A stretch of 64,000 nucleotides of DNA from Risungbinella massiliensis (lineage in GTDB: Bacteria; Bacillota; Bacilli; Thermoactinomycetales; Thermoactinomycetaceae): assembly GCF_000942395.1 (NCBI RefSeq), contig NZ_LN812102.1, positions 1,728,155 through 1,792,154 on the forward strand, given 5' to 3'. The first letter of the stretch is position 1. Every line of letters begins with the position of its first letter. Below, piece after piece: positions 30,329 through 39,164 of the stretch. The position numbers and the translations under genes are program-made. Below the pieces are notes generated by a model, which was not told the DNA's origin, ran no database searches, and saw only the letters and a list, made by a program, of their open reading frames with translations.

Positions 30329-32446
30329 TTGAATAACACCCCAACTAAAAAAGAAATTTTACAAGCATACGGAAAACTACCTCTTTCCTTTATCCCAAAT
30401 AAAGGACAAAAAGAGGCACGAGTACAGTACTATACCCAATCGAAAGGATTCCAGTGTCACTTTATGACCAACGAAGTGCTCCTCACTTTTTTTGAATCCT
30501 CGACCGAAACTCCCCAAACAAACTTATCCGAACCATATCTAATTCAACAACTTGCCCAACCACAAATGGAACGAAAAATCAAAGGAATTACATTAGCTTT
30601 GCGTTTTATCCATGCAAATCCGCAGGTGAAGATCGAAGCAAGAGAAAAAACAGACGGAAAAGTTCATTATCTAAACAGGAAAGATTCTGGAAATTGGCAG
30701 ACGGATCTCTCCATATATAAAGAAGTGGTATATCGCCAGTTGTGGCCTGGGGTGGATCTTGTTTTCAAAGGGGAAAACGGCAAACTTAAATATGACCTGA
30801 TTGTCCAACCTGGGGCTGACTTAAACCAAATTCAATTCGCTTACGTTGGCGGAGATGAAATAGAACTAGACCAACAAGGAAATTTACAGGTTTCCACACC
30901 GTATGGTGTCTATCAAGAGCAAAAGCCTATCAGTTATCAAGAGGTTGCAGGAGAAAGAAAAGAAGTGAATAGCCAATTTCAACTAGTAGGGGATAGGGTC
31001 TTTGGTTTTGCATTAGGAACAGATTATGATCCTAACTTCCCGCTCGTGATCGATCCCACTCTCGGCTACTCTACTCTTTTGGGTGGAAGTAGTGATGATC
31101 TTGCATTTGGGATTGATATCGATTTGATTGGCAATGCCTATGTAACTGGATCAACATTATCAACCAATTTCCCTTTTACTCCAGGGGCTTTTGATACCAC
31201 ATACAATGGAAACGGAGATGCTTTTGTCACCAAGTTAAACACACTGGGTAATGCACTGGTATATTCCACTTTTATCGGTGGAAGTGGCGTTGATCAAGCT
31301 CTTGCTATTGCAGTAGATAATTTTGGGCAGGCTTATATAACTGGTTCTACCAATTCAACTGATTTTCCCTTTACAGTAGGTGCTGTTGATACGTCACCAA
31401 ATGGTGGATTTGATGCTTTTGTTACCAAATTAAATATATTTGGCAATGCGCTCGTATACTCCACTTATTTAGGAGGAAGCGGAGAGGACGTGGGACGTGG
31501 TATTGCAGTAGACCTGTTTGGCAATGCGTATGTCACTGGAAGAACGAATTCGACTAATTTTCCTTTTACCCCTGGTGCTTTTAGCACTACCAATAGTGGT
31601 GGAACTGATGCTTTTGTCACCAAGATCAATCCTAGTGGGAGTGCGTTAGTATATTCCACTTATCTAGGTGGTGTTGGCGGAGATGAGGCAAGAGCGATTG
31701 CCGTGGATCAATTTGGCAATGCCTATGTCGCCGGGATCACTGCCGCGCCTTTCCCCGTCACTCCTGGTGCGTTTGACACTACCCCAAATGGTGGGACTGA
31801 CGGTTTTGTTAGCAAATTAAACCCTAGTGGAAGCGCCCTCGTATACTCTACCTATCTCGGTGGAAATGCAAACGACTCTATAGATGGGATTGCCGTAGAC
31901 CAGGCTGGAAACGCATACGTTACTGGTGGGACAAACTCAAATGATTTCCCTGTAACTGAATTCGCTTATGATGTCGTATTCAATGGATTTTCTGATGCTT
32001 TTGTCACCAAACTAAATCCACAAGGAACTGCCCTCCTATATTCTACCTATCTAGGAGGAGGTGGAACTGACTTTGGCATTAGCATTGCAGTTGATGCCTT
32101 TGGGCATGCCTATGTGACAGGAACTACTGGTTCAGAAAACTTCCCTACAACACCCAATGCCTTTGATGTCACCTATAACGGAAGCGGGGATGTTTTTATC
32201 GCCCGAATTAATACCAATGTGCTTAGTCCGAATGATTCACTTGTTAGCTCCTCTTATGTAGGTGGTACAGGTTTTGATACAGCAACAGGTATTGCTGTCA
32301 ACCTTTTTGGGCAGGTGTTTATCTCCGGAGCAACCAGTCCCTCTTTGGGGGCTAATCCTGTTCCGTTCCCAACTACTCCTAATGCTTTTGATCGCACCTT
32401 TAATGGTGGAGGATTTGATGCGTTTGTTTTGCGGATCCAACTCTAA
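30329..32446 (+). CDS. SBBP-repeat beta-propeller protein
   Basis: 705 aa from a TTG start with AAGGA about 11 bases upstream. The first 240 residues form the conserved N-terminal domain that precedes SBBP repeats (LSFIPNKGQKEARVQYYTQ, TDGKVHYLNRKDSGNWQTDL, YRQLWPGVDLVFKG). Then seven repeats of about 65 residues follow, each with YSTYLGG, xAYVTGxT, FPxTPGAFDT and DAFVTKLN. Seven repeats would close a seven-bladed propeller. No signal peptide or anchor is visible, which is unusual because this family is mostly secreted; a leaderless route or cytoplasmic role is possible. Monocistronic with its own terminator. Function unknown. Confidence 0.85.
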   Translation: MNNTPTKKEILQAYGKLPLSFIPNKGQKEARVQYYTQSKGFQCHFMTNEVLLTFFESSTETPQTNLSEPYLIQQLAQPQMERKIKGITLALRFIHANPQVKIEAREKTDGKVHYLNRKDSGNWQTDLSIYKEVVYRQLWPGVDLVFKGENGKLKYDLIVQPGADLNQIQFAYVGGDEIELDQQGNLQVSTPYGVYQEQKPISYQEVAGERKEVNSQFQLVGDRVFGFALGTDYDPNFPLVIDPTLGYSTLLGGSSDDLAFGIDIDLIGNAYVTGSTLSTNFPFTPGAFDTTYNGNGDAFVTKLNTLGNALVYSTFIGGSGVDQALAIAVDNFGQAYITGSTNSTDFPFTVGAVDTSPNGGFDAFVTKLNIFGNALVYSTYLGGSGEDVGRGIAVDLFGNAYVTGRTNSTNFPFTPGAFSTTNSGGTDAFVTKINPSGSALVYSTYLGGVGGDEARAIAVDQFGNAYVAGITAAPFPVTPGAFDTTPNGGTDGFVSKLNPSGSALVYSTYLGGNANDSIDGIAVDQAGNAYVTGGTNSNDFPVTEFAYDVVFNGFSDAFVTKLNPQGTALLYSTYLGGGGTDFGISIAVDAFGHAYVTGTTGSENFPTTPNAFDVTYNGSGDVFIARINTNVLSPNDSLVSSSYVGGTGFDTATGIAVNLFGQVFISGATSPSLGANPVPFPTTPNAFDRTFNGGGFDAFVLRIQL

Positions 32447-32454
32447 AAGATAAC

Positions 32455-32497
32455 AAGAAGAATCGACTTTCCAAAAAGGAGAGTCGATTCTTCTTGT
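32455..32497 (+). terminator. Bidirectional terminator after the SBBP gene
   Basis: Stem AAGAAGAATCGACT / AGTCGATTCTTCTT with an inner TCC/GGA extension, then T-rich on the plus strand. It also faces the dead ABC permease on the minus strand. Confidence 0.85.
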
Positions 32498-32501
32498 TTG
32501 T

Positions 32502-33238
32502 CTATGACGAAACTCTCGTCCGTTTAGATTGCATAAATAACAGAAACAGTGCTAGTAACGTATATATGATTAACAGACCAATGCCAATCCAATTACTCAG
32601 CTCGTTTTCATAGCCCGTATCAGGGTCAAAGATAAACATACAGAAACGGTAGATAAAGGATGTAGGTACGATATAAGAAAAGTCGGCTCCTAGCACGATC
32701 GTAGTAGCAAAGAAGGAAGTAACTCCCAACACAATGACAGTGATGATATTTCTCGTAACATATGCTACTAACGAGGCGAGTGGAACAAGTGTTAGAAATA
32801 GAATGATCGAAGCTCCAGAGGTTAACGCCATTTGAGTAAGATCCGCACCACTGATACGATCATAGAAGGAAACCCAAAGTGTCAAAATCGTCATAGATGA
32901 TTCAATATCGAGATACCTAATAGAAATAGTACGCATGCCAAAACTTTGGAGACAATCAGTGTAAATTTGCTATATGGATAAGACAACCAGTTTATAAAAG
33001 TACGGTTTTTGTACTCTAGGAAAAAAGCATATCCAGAAAATATAAACAGAACTGTTGGGAATAAGATTCCATATTGGTTAAACACGAAAATATAATATTT
33101 CTCCCAATCAGCAACTTTATCTGTAGTAAGTAATCCCACCGTATTTACAATATATGGGACGAAACTCAAGAAAACAATCAAGTAGGTGGACTTTAAGCGC
33201 CGTAACTTCATAAACTCATTTTTAATTAAAAGAGCCAA
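32502..33238 (-). pseudogene. ABC-2 permease, frameshifted (bacitracin/lantibiotic exporter type)
   Basis: Two overlapping frames make one permease of about 240 aa: 33238-32891 holds the N-terminal half (MALLIKNEFMKLRRLKSTYL, typical of these permeases), and a different frame up to 32936 holds the C-terminal half with four more helices. The switch point is around 32890-32935. Since the neighbouring ATPase is also broken, this is decay and not a sequencing slip alone. Confidence 0.75.
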
Positions 33239-33945
33239 CGAGAGACCCTCCTTCTTCTAATACCTTTAGATACAGATCCTCTAAATCTATTTTTTCCGTG
33301 TTCATTTCTTGTACTTCTACTTCATTAGCAGCAAGAAACTCTCTAAATTCTGGGTCCGTCATGTACGAAACAACTTCATATTTTTTGTTTCCAACCAAAA
33401 CAAAGTCCATTTTCTTGGAAAGTTCTTTCACCCGATTCCATGAAATCTTATGATTGGTGGTAAATTGGTATAGAAAGGTCTCCTTGCCTTTCTCCAAGTG
33501 CTGAAAATGAGAGACTATTTCCCCTTTATTCATAAAAAGCAGTTCATCCGCTATTAAATCAACTTCCCGTAAGATATGGCTGGAGACGATAATACATATA
33601 TCATCTTGTGATACTCTATTGAGTTATATCTCTCGAATCTCTTTCATTCCCTGCGGATCTAAACCGTTGGTTGGCTCATCTAATAAAAGTATTTTTGGGG
33701 TTATGTGCTAAAGCACGTGCTAGACCCAATCTTTGCTTCATCCCAAGAGAGGTTTGCGAAAATAATTTATAGTGTTGTTGATCCAAATTTACCAGTTTTA
33801 AGAGTTCCATCACTTTTTCATCCGTTATGGTCTGTTTCTCATATTGAAGATGCAAACTAATATTTTCATATAATGAGAGATTCTCATAAAACCCAGGATA
33901 CTCAATGATGCTTCCTACCACCCAACAAATCTTTTTATCTATCTT
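33222..33945 (-). pseudogene. ABC transporter ATPase, truncated and frameshifted (BcrA type)
   Basis: The first 70 residues with the Walker A loop are missing: the sequence starts at WVVGSIIEYPGFYENLSLYE, after an in-frame stop near 33960. The signature TSLGMKQRLGLARAL is present. One extra base near 33695 shifts the frame before Walker B (LLLDEPTNGLD). A TAA stop follows at IREI (about 33625), and then a readable C-terminal part resumes to 33222. Related to the intact BcrA-like ATPase at 48324-49244. An IS3-family element begins about 100 bases upstream and probably caused the truncation. Confidence 0.8.
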
Positions 33946-34078
33946 TATTTGCTCATAGTTTAGTCAATAGGAAAATTAGCAAAAAATTTCTACTCCACAG
34001 TATGATAGATAGAAAATGTAGATAAACAAAAATTAATTCTTCCTTTATTTACAGACGATTTGGACTGTCAACAGTAAA

Positions 34079-34915
34079 CTAGACAGTTTTTTTAAGGTGT
34101 ATCAACTTGTACTCCATAGGGGTTAGATAGTCTAAGGTACTGTGAATACGAACATTGTTAAACCAGTTTACGTAGTCAAATAATTCTAACTCTAGTTGTT
34201 CCAGGCTTTTAAAACGAGCATTCTTAACAAACTCTGTTTTCATTATCTTAAACATAGCTTCTGCTACTGCATTATCATATGGTGAGCCTTTTAGGCTCAA
34301 CGAGCGTTGGATCTGGAAGGTTTTGAGTGCTTCATCCATTAATTTGTTTTTAAACTCATTTCCTCTATCAGTATGGAAAAGTTGGACTTTTCGTAGGTCT
34401 TGTTTAATAGAAGAAAGAGCACGATACACTAGCTGTGCGTCTTTCTTAGGACCAGCACTATATCCAATAATCTCCCGATTGAAAAGATCAACAAAAACAC
34501 AGATATAATGCCATGTTTGCTTCACTCGTACATATGTTAAATCGCTTACAATCACTTTTAATGCTTCATCTTGCTGAAACTTTCGATCCAACAAATTTGC
34601 ATGATTTGACTCGTTACAGGTACTTCGGCTCTTTTTGAACTGAGCGATGGTGTACTTTGAAATAAGCCCTTGTTGGTTCATGATTCGTCCGATCCGTCTT
34701 CTAGAAATGATCCATCCCCGTTTTTTTAATTCCACTTTAATTTTTCGTGTACCATAGGTTTGACGGCTTTTTTGAAAGATGTCTACGATCACAGACGTGA
34801 TCGTATCCTTCAAGGACTTTCTATTCTTTTTTTCATAATAGTAAGTGCTTCTAGGGAGTTGTAGGACTTCGCACATTGCTGATACTGAGTATTTGTGACA
34901 ATTATTTCGGATCAC
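34079..34915 (-). CDS. IS3-family transposase OrfB (DDE integrase)
   Basis: 278 aa. N-terminal HTH_21-type segment (YSVSAMCEVLQLPRSTYYYE), then the rve integrase core with DDE residues: Asp in VSDLTYVRV, Asp in FHTDRGNEF, Glu in DNAVAEAMFK. The C-terminus (STLDYLTPMEYKL) is typical of the family, and the stop lies inside the terminal repeat. GTG at 34915 is the first possible independent start. More likely the protein is made as an OrfA-OrfB fusion by -1 frameshifting near CGAAAGT at the end of orfA. Confidence 0.9.
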   Translation of the reverse strand: MIRNNCHKYSVSAMCEVLQLPRSTYYYEKKNRKSLKDTITSVIVDIFQKSRQTYGTRKIKVELKKRGWIISRRRIGRIMNQQGLISKYTIAQFKKSRSTCNESNHANLLDRKFQQDEALKVIVSDLTYVRVKQTWHYICVFVDLFNREIIGYSAGPKKDAQLVYRALSSIKQDLRKVQLFHTDRGNEFKNKLMDEALKTFQIQRSLSLKGSPYDNAVAEAMFKIMKTEFVKNARFKSLEQLELELFDYVNWFNNVRIHSTLDYLTPMEYKLIHLKKTV

Positions 34916-34917
34916 AT

Positions 34918-35202
34918 TTACTTTCGTCCCATGATCAGCGCGGCTTGCTTTAAAATATCGTTTTCCATTCGTAAACGTTGAAGCTCTTTCCGAAGCTGAA
35001 TTAATTCAGCTTCTTCGGTTGTTCGGTTGTCCTTTTCTTTAAAGGAGCAACTGTTCTGACTCTGCCTGATCCACTTATCTACAGCAGATGGAGTAAGATC
35101 ATACTCTTTGATAATTTCACTTCTTGGTTTCCCACTTTGATGCAATTGAACAATTTGGTGTTTAAACTCCTCGGTAAAAGTACGTCTTTTTCTTCTTGTC
35201 AT
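34918..35202 (-). CDS. IS3-family OrfA (helix-turn-helix)
   Basis: 94 aa from ATG 35202, with GAGGAG eight bases upstream. RRTFTEEFKHQIVQLHQSG, then SEIIKEYDLTPSAVDKWI is the HTH that binds the terminal repeats. A leucine-zipper coiled coil follows (LIQLRKELQRLRMENDILKQ). It ends ALIMGRK and stop, four bases before the OrfB frame opens. Confidence 0.9.
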   Translation of the reverse strand: MTRRKRRTFTEEFKHQIVQLHQSGKPRSEIIKEYDLTPSAVDKWIRQSQNSCSFKEKDNRTTEEAELIQLRKELQRLRMENDILKQAALIMGRK

Positions 35203-35313
35203 AATCAATTCTCCTCGTTTCATGTCCCTTTGAAACAAGTGTAATTGACCTTATTTTTTCTGTCCAATAAACTGTAACCTATCCAATTTCCTATATTTTA
35301 TACTTAGCATTAC

Positions 35314-35422
35314 TTAGATCCTTCCCTCCGTGAAGTTAAACCGTGAGTTTGCTTTCACGGAGGGACTGGATCTAAGGGTATCTTTATTCCCCTTAAAGAT
35401 CCAGTCTCATTTTTATAATGAG
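35314..35422 (+). promoter_or_regulatory. Two-state structured leader of the 35435 gene
   Basis: Two exclusive folds are possible. Fold 1: TTAGATCC and CCCTCCGTGAA (35314-35334) pair with TTCACGGAGGG and GGATCTAA (35354-35375). Fold 2: ACTGGATCT plus AAGGG (35365-35378) pairs with CCCTT plus AGATCCAGT (35390-35405), followed by CTCATTTTT. The GGATCT segment is shared, so the folds compete. A third small stem CTCATT/AATGAG touches the GAGGGG ribosome binding site. The layout is that of an attenuator or riboswitch; the ligand is unknown. Confidence 0.5.
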
Positions 35423-35434
35423 AGGGGATTAAAG

Positions 35435-36112
35435 ATGTTTTCATTTTTAAAATTTGGTTTGTTTAATCTAGGAGAATATCCACTTTTTCGATCTGGTGCA
35501 AAACCTGCTATCTTTGGAGAGATCAGTGAATTCTCAAAACGATATCTCAAAAAATATCCTGTAGCTTATTTCAAAGGGATGAATGACGATCAGTTAGTAA
35601 TGATTCATCAAACAGAAGAAGCAAGAGATCTATTTCAAAGCGAAATGGAGAATGTCTCTCTATTTAGCCCAGAGTTTCATGAAATCGTAGGTAGAACAAT
35701 CGGAATCCCGAAAGCAGCCATTCCTCACTTTCAACTTCTAGCTGGTCACGTAAGGAAATACGACGCTCATTCAGACCTTGTCAAAATGTACTCTAACCAT
35801 ATGTGGTTGCGATGGCATGAAGTTGTATTTACATTTTCGGCAAATGATCTAGCAGAGGTATTACTAGAAGTCTACGAACTATATCAAAAAACGGATAAAA
35901 GATTAGCAAAAAAGCCTATACTCATTGGACATGATGTCCACAAAAGTGTAGCGTGGGATGATCAAGTGGAGATGTATTTTCGTAATGATCATGACCAAGA
36001 ATTAAGTTTTCAATATGAATTAGATTTAGCCAACATTCCTGATAACATTGAAACCCTAAAACAAACCATCAAAGCACAATTAGCAAGTATATATCCGCAC
36101 TTATATAACTAG
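35435..36112 (+). CDS. Hypothetical protein with structured leader
   Basis: 225 aa from ATG 35435 with GAGGGG seven bases upstream; the frame is open further upstream only through the hairpin leader. It is a soluble protein with no motif I know. Landmarks: FSFLKFGLFNLGEYPLFRSG near the start, AGHVRKYDAHSDLVKMYSNH in the middle, and a C-terminal helix LKQTIKAQLASIYPHLYN. It sits alone between the IS3 element and the two-component/ABC cluster. Function unknown. Confidence 0.55.
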   Translation: MFSFLKFGLFNLGEYPLFRSGAKPAIFGEISEFSKRYLKKYPVAYFKGMNDDQLVMIHQTEEARDLFQSEMENVSLFSPEFHEIVGRTIGIPKAAIPHFQLLAGHVRKYDAHSDLVKMYSNHMWLRWHEVVFTFSANDLAEVLLEVYELYQKTDKRLAKKPILIGHDVHKSVAWDDQVEMYFRNDHDQELSFQYELDLANIPDNIETLKQTIKAQLASIYPHLYN

Positions 36113-36188
36113 TGTAGATATGACAGAGAAAGGAATCATCTTCTTTCTCTGTTCCTAAATTTAAATTAAAAAATAAAATTTACATAAC

Positions 36189-36229
36189 AATAGCCTTTAT
36201 TTTTCCACAACGGAAAAATAAAGGCTATT
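36189..36229 (-). terminator. Strong terminator of the ABC/two-component operon
   Basis: Perfect 18-bp stem (AATAGCCTTTATTTTTCC and complement) with an ACAAC loop. It starts 7 bases after the histidine kinase stop and may serve both strands. Confidence 0.9.
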
Positions 36230-36235
36230 TTCGTT

Positions 36236-37711
36236 TTAAGATTTTTTGTCTGAATTTACATCAATAGGAATCGCTACTTTCATAGTAGCTCCACCTTCTT
36301 CACTGTTAAACGCCTCAATATTGCCACCATGTTTATGGACAATCGATTGCGCAATAAAAAGTCCTAGTCCTACGTGTCCTTCTTTACCTGTTCTAGAGCT
36401 ATCTTCCCGGTAAAACTTCCGAAATAGTCTCTCGTAATTAGTCGACCCAAATCCTGGACCACTATCCTTTATTTCGAATATAACGTTCTCTTGCGTAATC
36501 ATCGTATGCCACTTAATTTGCCCTTTTTCGGGAGTGTATCGAATGGCATTGGTAATGATATTATCCAATACTTGAGAAATACGATCATCATCCATATAGA
36601 TTTGCTCTATATCGGAGTGTTGATCCACTGTATATAGAAAGTCAATTTCCTTTTTCTTACACAGCAGTTCAAACTCTTGTACCTTACGATCTAGAAATGT
36701 TTTGATATCTACCCACTCTGGTTGGATCTGAAAACCAGGTATTTCTACAAGGGACACCCCATGTAATTGATCTAATAATCGAATCGAACGTTGGGTATTG
36801 GTAAAAATGGTGTGTAAATACCGATCCAACCGATCCTGGTCTTTCTTGCTTCCTTCAATTAATCCTTCCGCATGACCATGAATAATAGTAAGTGGTGTCC
36901 TCAAGTCATGGGCAATTGCCGCCACCATCTCTTTCCGTTCCTCTTCTAACTCCCACTGTCTAACAAGCGATTTTTTTAGAGCCACTCTCATTTCTTCAAA
37001 TGCTTGCACCAGTTGATTTAGTTCGTGTGACTCTTGAATGACAGGTAAAGAGAAATCCAAATTATTATGTTGAATACTTTTTGCCCCATCTATTAACTGG
37101 TAAAAAGGTCTCTCTAATTTCTTGCTAAACCTTCTCCCAAACAAATAGGAAAACAAATAAAAATAGATAAATGGACTACTAAGTGTGAGAAGTAACACCA
37201 TGCTAATAATCCATTTAGATCCTACATCTGTAGAAGTTACACTTAGTTGATATTGTAGGAATATGGCTCCACTTAATTGATCATTTGGCTCAAACAATGG
37301 ATACATTTTGATAATCCGACCATTTTTATGGATATCCGTATTGATTTTGGAGTATAAATCTTTGGTATTGTTGATGAATCGTTCTTGTATGCTGCCATAT
37401 ATAATACGCCCTGTTACATCCACAACTTGATAATCTATTCCTTCCAAAGGGATGATCGACTCAAGCTCTTTTTGTGCTTGTGGTGATAACAATTGATTTC
37501 CCTTCATTTGCACATAATCAACTATGGTTGGTATTTTCTTTTCATAATAGTTAGCTGGTCTAATCTGGTCCGGCATGATTGATACTCCAATAAGCACCAT
37601 GAACCAAGTTAGCATGGTTGCAACTACACTACATACCAAACTAAGATGGAAGGATACAATAAACTGGGTTTTGAGCTTCGTACTATAAAGCCATTTTTTT
37701 AACTTTCCCAT
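36236..37711 (-). CDS. Sensor histidine kinase
   Basis: 491 aa from ATG 37711 (AGGA five bases upstream, inside the end of the regulator gene). Two membrane helices (about 15-45 and 168-190) flank an extracytoplasmic sensor domain of about 120 residues. A HAMP linker follows, then HisKA with the phospho-His in AAIAHDLRTPLTIIHGHAEG, and an HATPase domain: N-box DNIITNAIRYTP, G1 DSGPGFG, G2 VGLGLFIA. It is the last gene of the operon ABC ATPase, two permeases, response regulator, kinase, and presumably senses the exporter's substrate or envelope damage. Confidence 0.92.
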   Translation of the reverse strand: MGKLKKWLYSTKLKTQFIVSFHLSLVCSVVATMLTWFMVLIGVSIMPDQIRPANYYEKKIPTIVDYVQMKGNQLLSPQAQKELESIIPLEGIDYQVVDVTGRIIYGSIQERFINNTKDLYSKINTDIHKNGRIIKMYPLFEPNDQLSGAIFLQYQLSVTSTDVGSKWIISMVLLLTLSSPFIYFYLFSYLFGRRFSKKLERPFYQLIDGAKSIQHNNLDFSLPVIQESHELNQLVQAFEEMRVALKKSLVRQWELEEERKEMVAAIAHDLRTPLTIIHGHAEGLIEGSKKDQDRLDRYLHTIFTNTQRSIRLLDQLHGVSLVEIPGFQIQPEWVDIKTFLDRKVQEFELLCKKKEIDFLYTVDQHSDIEQIYMDDDRISQVLDNIITNAIRYTPEKGQIKWHTMITQENVIFEIKDSGPGFGSTNYERLFRKFYREDSSRTGKEGHVGLGLFIAQSIVHKHGGNIEAFNSEEGGATMKVAIPIDVNSDKKS

Positions 37712-38379
37712 TTGTATCCTATTCCCCAAACCGTGGAGATGTACGATGGAGCATGGATTTTCGTTAATTTAGCCCTGATTTTTTTGATATGTTCCGTGAT
37801 CGTAGACGAATCTCCTGTCGCATCGTATCCCCAAATTTTTTCGTACAAGTGCTCACGTGTAAATACTTGGCCTGGATGTAGTGCAAGGAAGTGAAATAGC
37901 TCAAATTCTTTTGATGTAAAAGCGATTGGTTGATTGTTATAAAGAACCTCATATCCCTCAAGATCGATCGTCAAATATCCAAAATGCAATCGATTGTACT
38001 TCTTGTCCCCAATTCTCTGTTCTCTTCGTAAGTGAGCAAAAATCCTCGTTTTTAATTCCTTCATACTAAATGGTTTAATTAAATAATCATCGCCACCAGC
38101 CATCAACCCTTTGATTCGATCTTGTTCCGATTGTTTTGCACTTAAAAAGAGGATCGGGGATGATACCGTCTTTCTAACTAGTTCACAAAGGATAAATCCA
38201 TCCATTCCCGGCATCATGACATCGAGAACAATGAGGTCAGGCTCTACCTTCAGTTTCTTTAATGCTTCTGTCCCATCATAAGCTGTATAAACGTGATACC
38301 CTTCATCTGTAAGGGCATCCTTCATAAACGAAACGATATCTTGTTCATCATCTACTAGTAGTATTTTTGATTTGATCAA
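37699..38379 (-). CDS. OmpR-family response regulator
   Basis: 226 aa. Receiver domain with acidic pocket LLVDDEQD and the phospho-acceptor Asp in LIVLDVMMPGMDG, Thr/Ser and Lys in LFLSAKQ and IKPFS. C-terminal winged helix (FTSKEFELFHFLALHPGQVF, then WGYDATGDSSTITEHIKKIR). It overlaps the kinase by 13 bases and directly follows the permease gene, so it probably controls this exporter operon. Confidence 0.93.
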   Translation of the reverse strand: MIKSKILLVDDEQDIVSFMKDALTDEGYHVYTAYDGTEALKKLKVEPDLIVLDVMMPGMDGFILCELVRKTVSSPILFLSAKQSEQDRIKGLMAGGDDYLIKPFSMKELKTRIFAHLRREQRIGDKKYNRLHFGYLTIDLEGYEVLYNNQPIAFTSKEFELFHFLALHPGQVFTREHLYEKIWGYDATGDSSTITEHIKKIRAKLTKIHAPSYISTVWGIGYKWES

Positions 38380-38380
38380 A

Positions 38381-39148
38381 TTAGCCCATCCATTCTTTCT
38401 TTTTCCAAAGTCCTAGATTCATTATAATACTAACAATCAATAGAACGGATAGGGTAACAAGAAAACCTTCTGCATTGACATGACTTAGTTGTTGGAATAT
38501 GGAATCTGTTACTGCAAGTAAAAAGATAAATTGATCTGATGCATAAATAGCACCAACTAAAACTCCTATATAGCCCACATAAGATAGGATCGGATTTGGC
38601 ATAAGTACACTAATAAAACTGCCAACACTAATGAGCGACATATAGATAAGCAAAGCGATCCCATAAAAACGAAGTGTGTATAGAAATGCACCAAATGACG
38701 AAACCGCTTCATTTCCTAAAAATACTGTACTCTCTACATTCGGCATGGCAAATCGTCCAAACAAAGTTCCAGTTAACCACGTAATACAGATAATCGCCAA
38801 TATAATAAAGTACTGTACTGACCATTTGGCTAAGAATAACTTCGCTCGACTAACGGGCCGAATGAGCACCATACGCAATGCACCCGATGTGTATTCCCCA
38901 TTAAAGCTGTCGACAACAAGCATCGGGATTAGGATGAAATTAACAAAGAACGATATATCTCGGAAAAACAGCGTAGCAGCATTCAACGAATCCACTTGGA
39001 CCGAATTTTCTGCATCGAAAAAGCCAGTCCTCATAGAGGATAAAAAGAGGCATTCAAGAGCCAGTAAACCAGCGTATACGATCAACAATACCATTGTTTT
39101 TTTCCTTTTAAACGTACGTTCGAATTCACTCCATACGATTTGCTTCAT
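38381..39148 (-). CDS. ABC-2 type permease
   Basis: About 255 aa from ATG 39148 (GGGGG nine bases upstream). Six hydrophobic helices; opening KQIVWSEFERTFKRKKTM and the loop FNGEYTSGALRMVLIRPVSR are standard for ABC-2 permeases of bacitracin/lantibiotic exporters. It forms the channel together with the neighbouring permease (39165-39992); a heteromeric pair like this is seen in LanEFG immunity systems. Confidence 0.88.
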   Translation of the reverse strand: MKQIVWSEFERTFKRKKTMVLLIVYAGLLALECLFLSSMRTGFFDAENSVQVDSLNAATLFFRDISFFVNFILIPMLVVDSFNGEYTSGALRMVLIRPVSRAKLFLAKWSVQYFIILAIICITWLTGTLFGRFAMPNVESTVFLGNEAVSSFGAFLYTLRFYGIALLIYMSLISVGSFISVLMPNPILSYVGYIGVLVGAIYASDQFIFLLAVTDSIFQQLSHVNAEGFLVTLSVLLIVSIIMNLGLWKKKEWMG

Positions 39149-39164
39149 CAAGCACAACCCCCTA

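Larger units (their letters stand above)
34060..35286 (-). mobile_element. Complete IS3-family insertion sequence
   Basis: About 1.23 kb with orfA and orfB on the minus strand. Imperfect terminal inverted repeats start TTGGA and share ACAGT, GACAG and AAGGT blocks: 34060-34098 on the left, 35248-35286 on the right. OrfB is in the -1 frame relative to OrfA, as expected for the family. No target-site duplication could be confirmed by eye. Both reading frames are intact, so it may be active. Confidence 0.8.
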
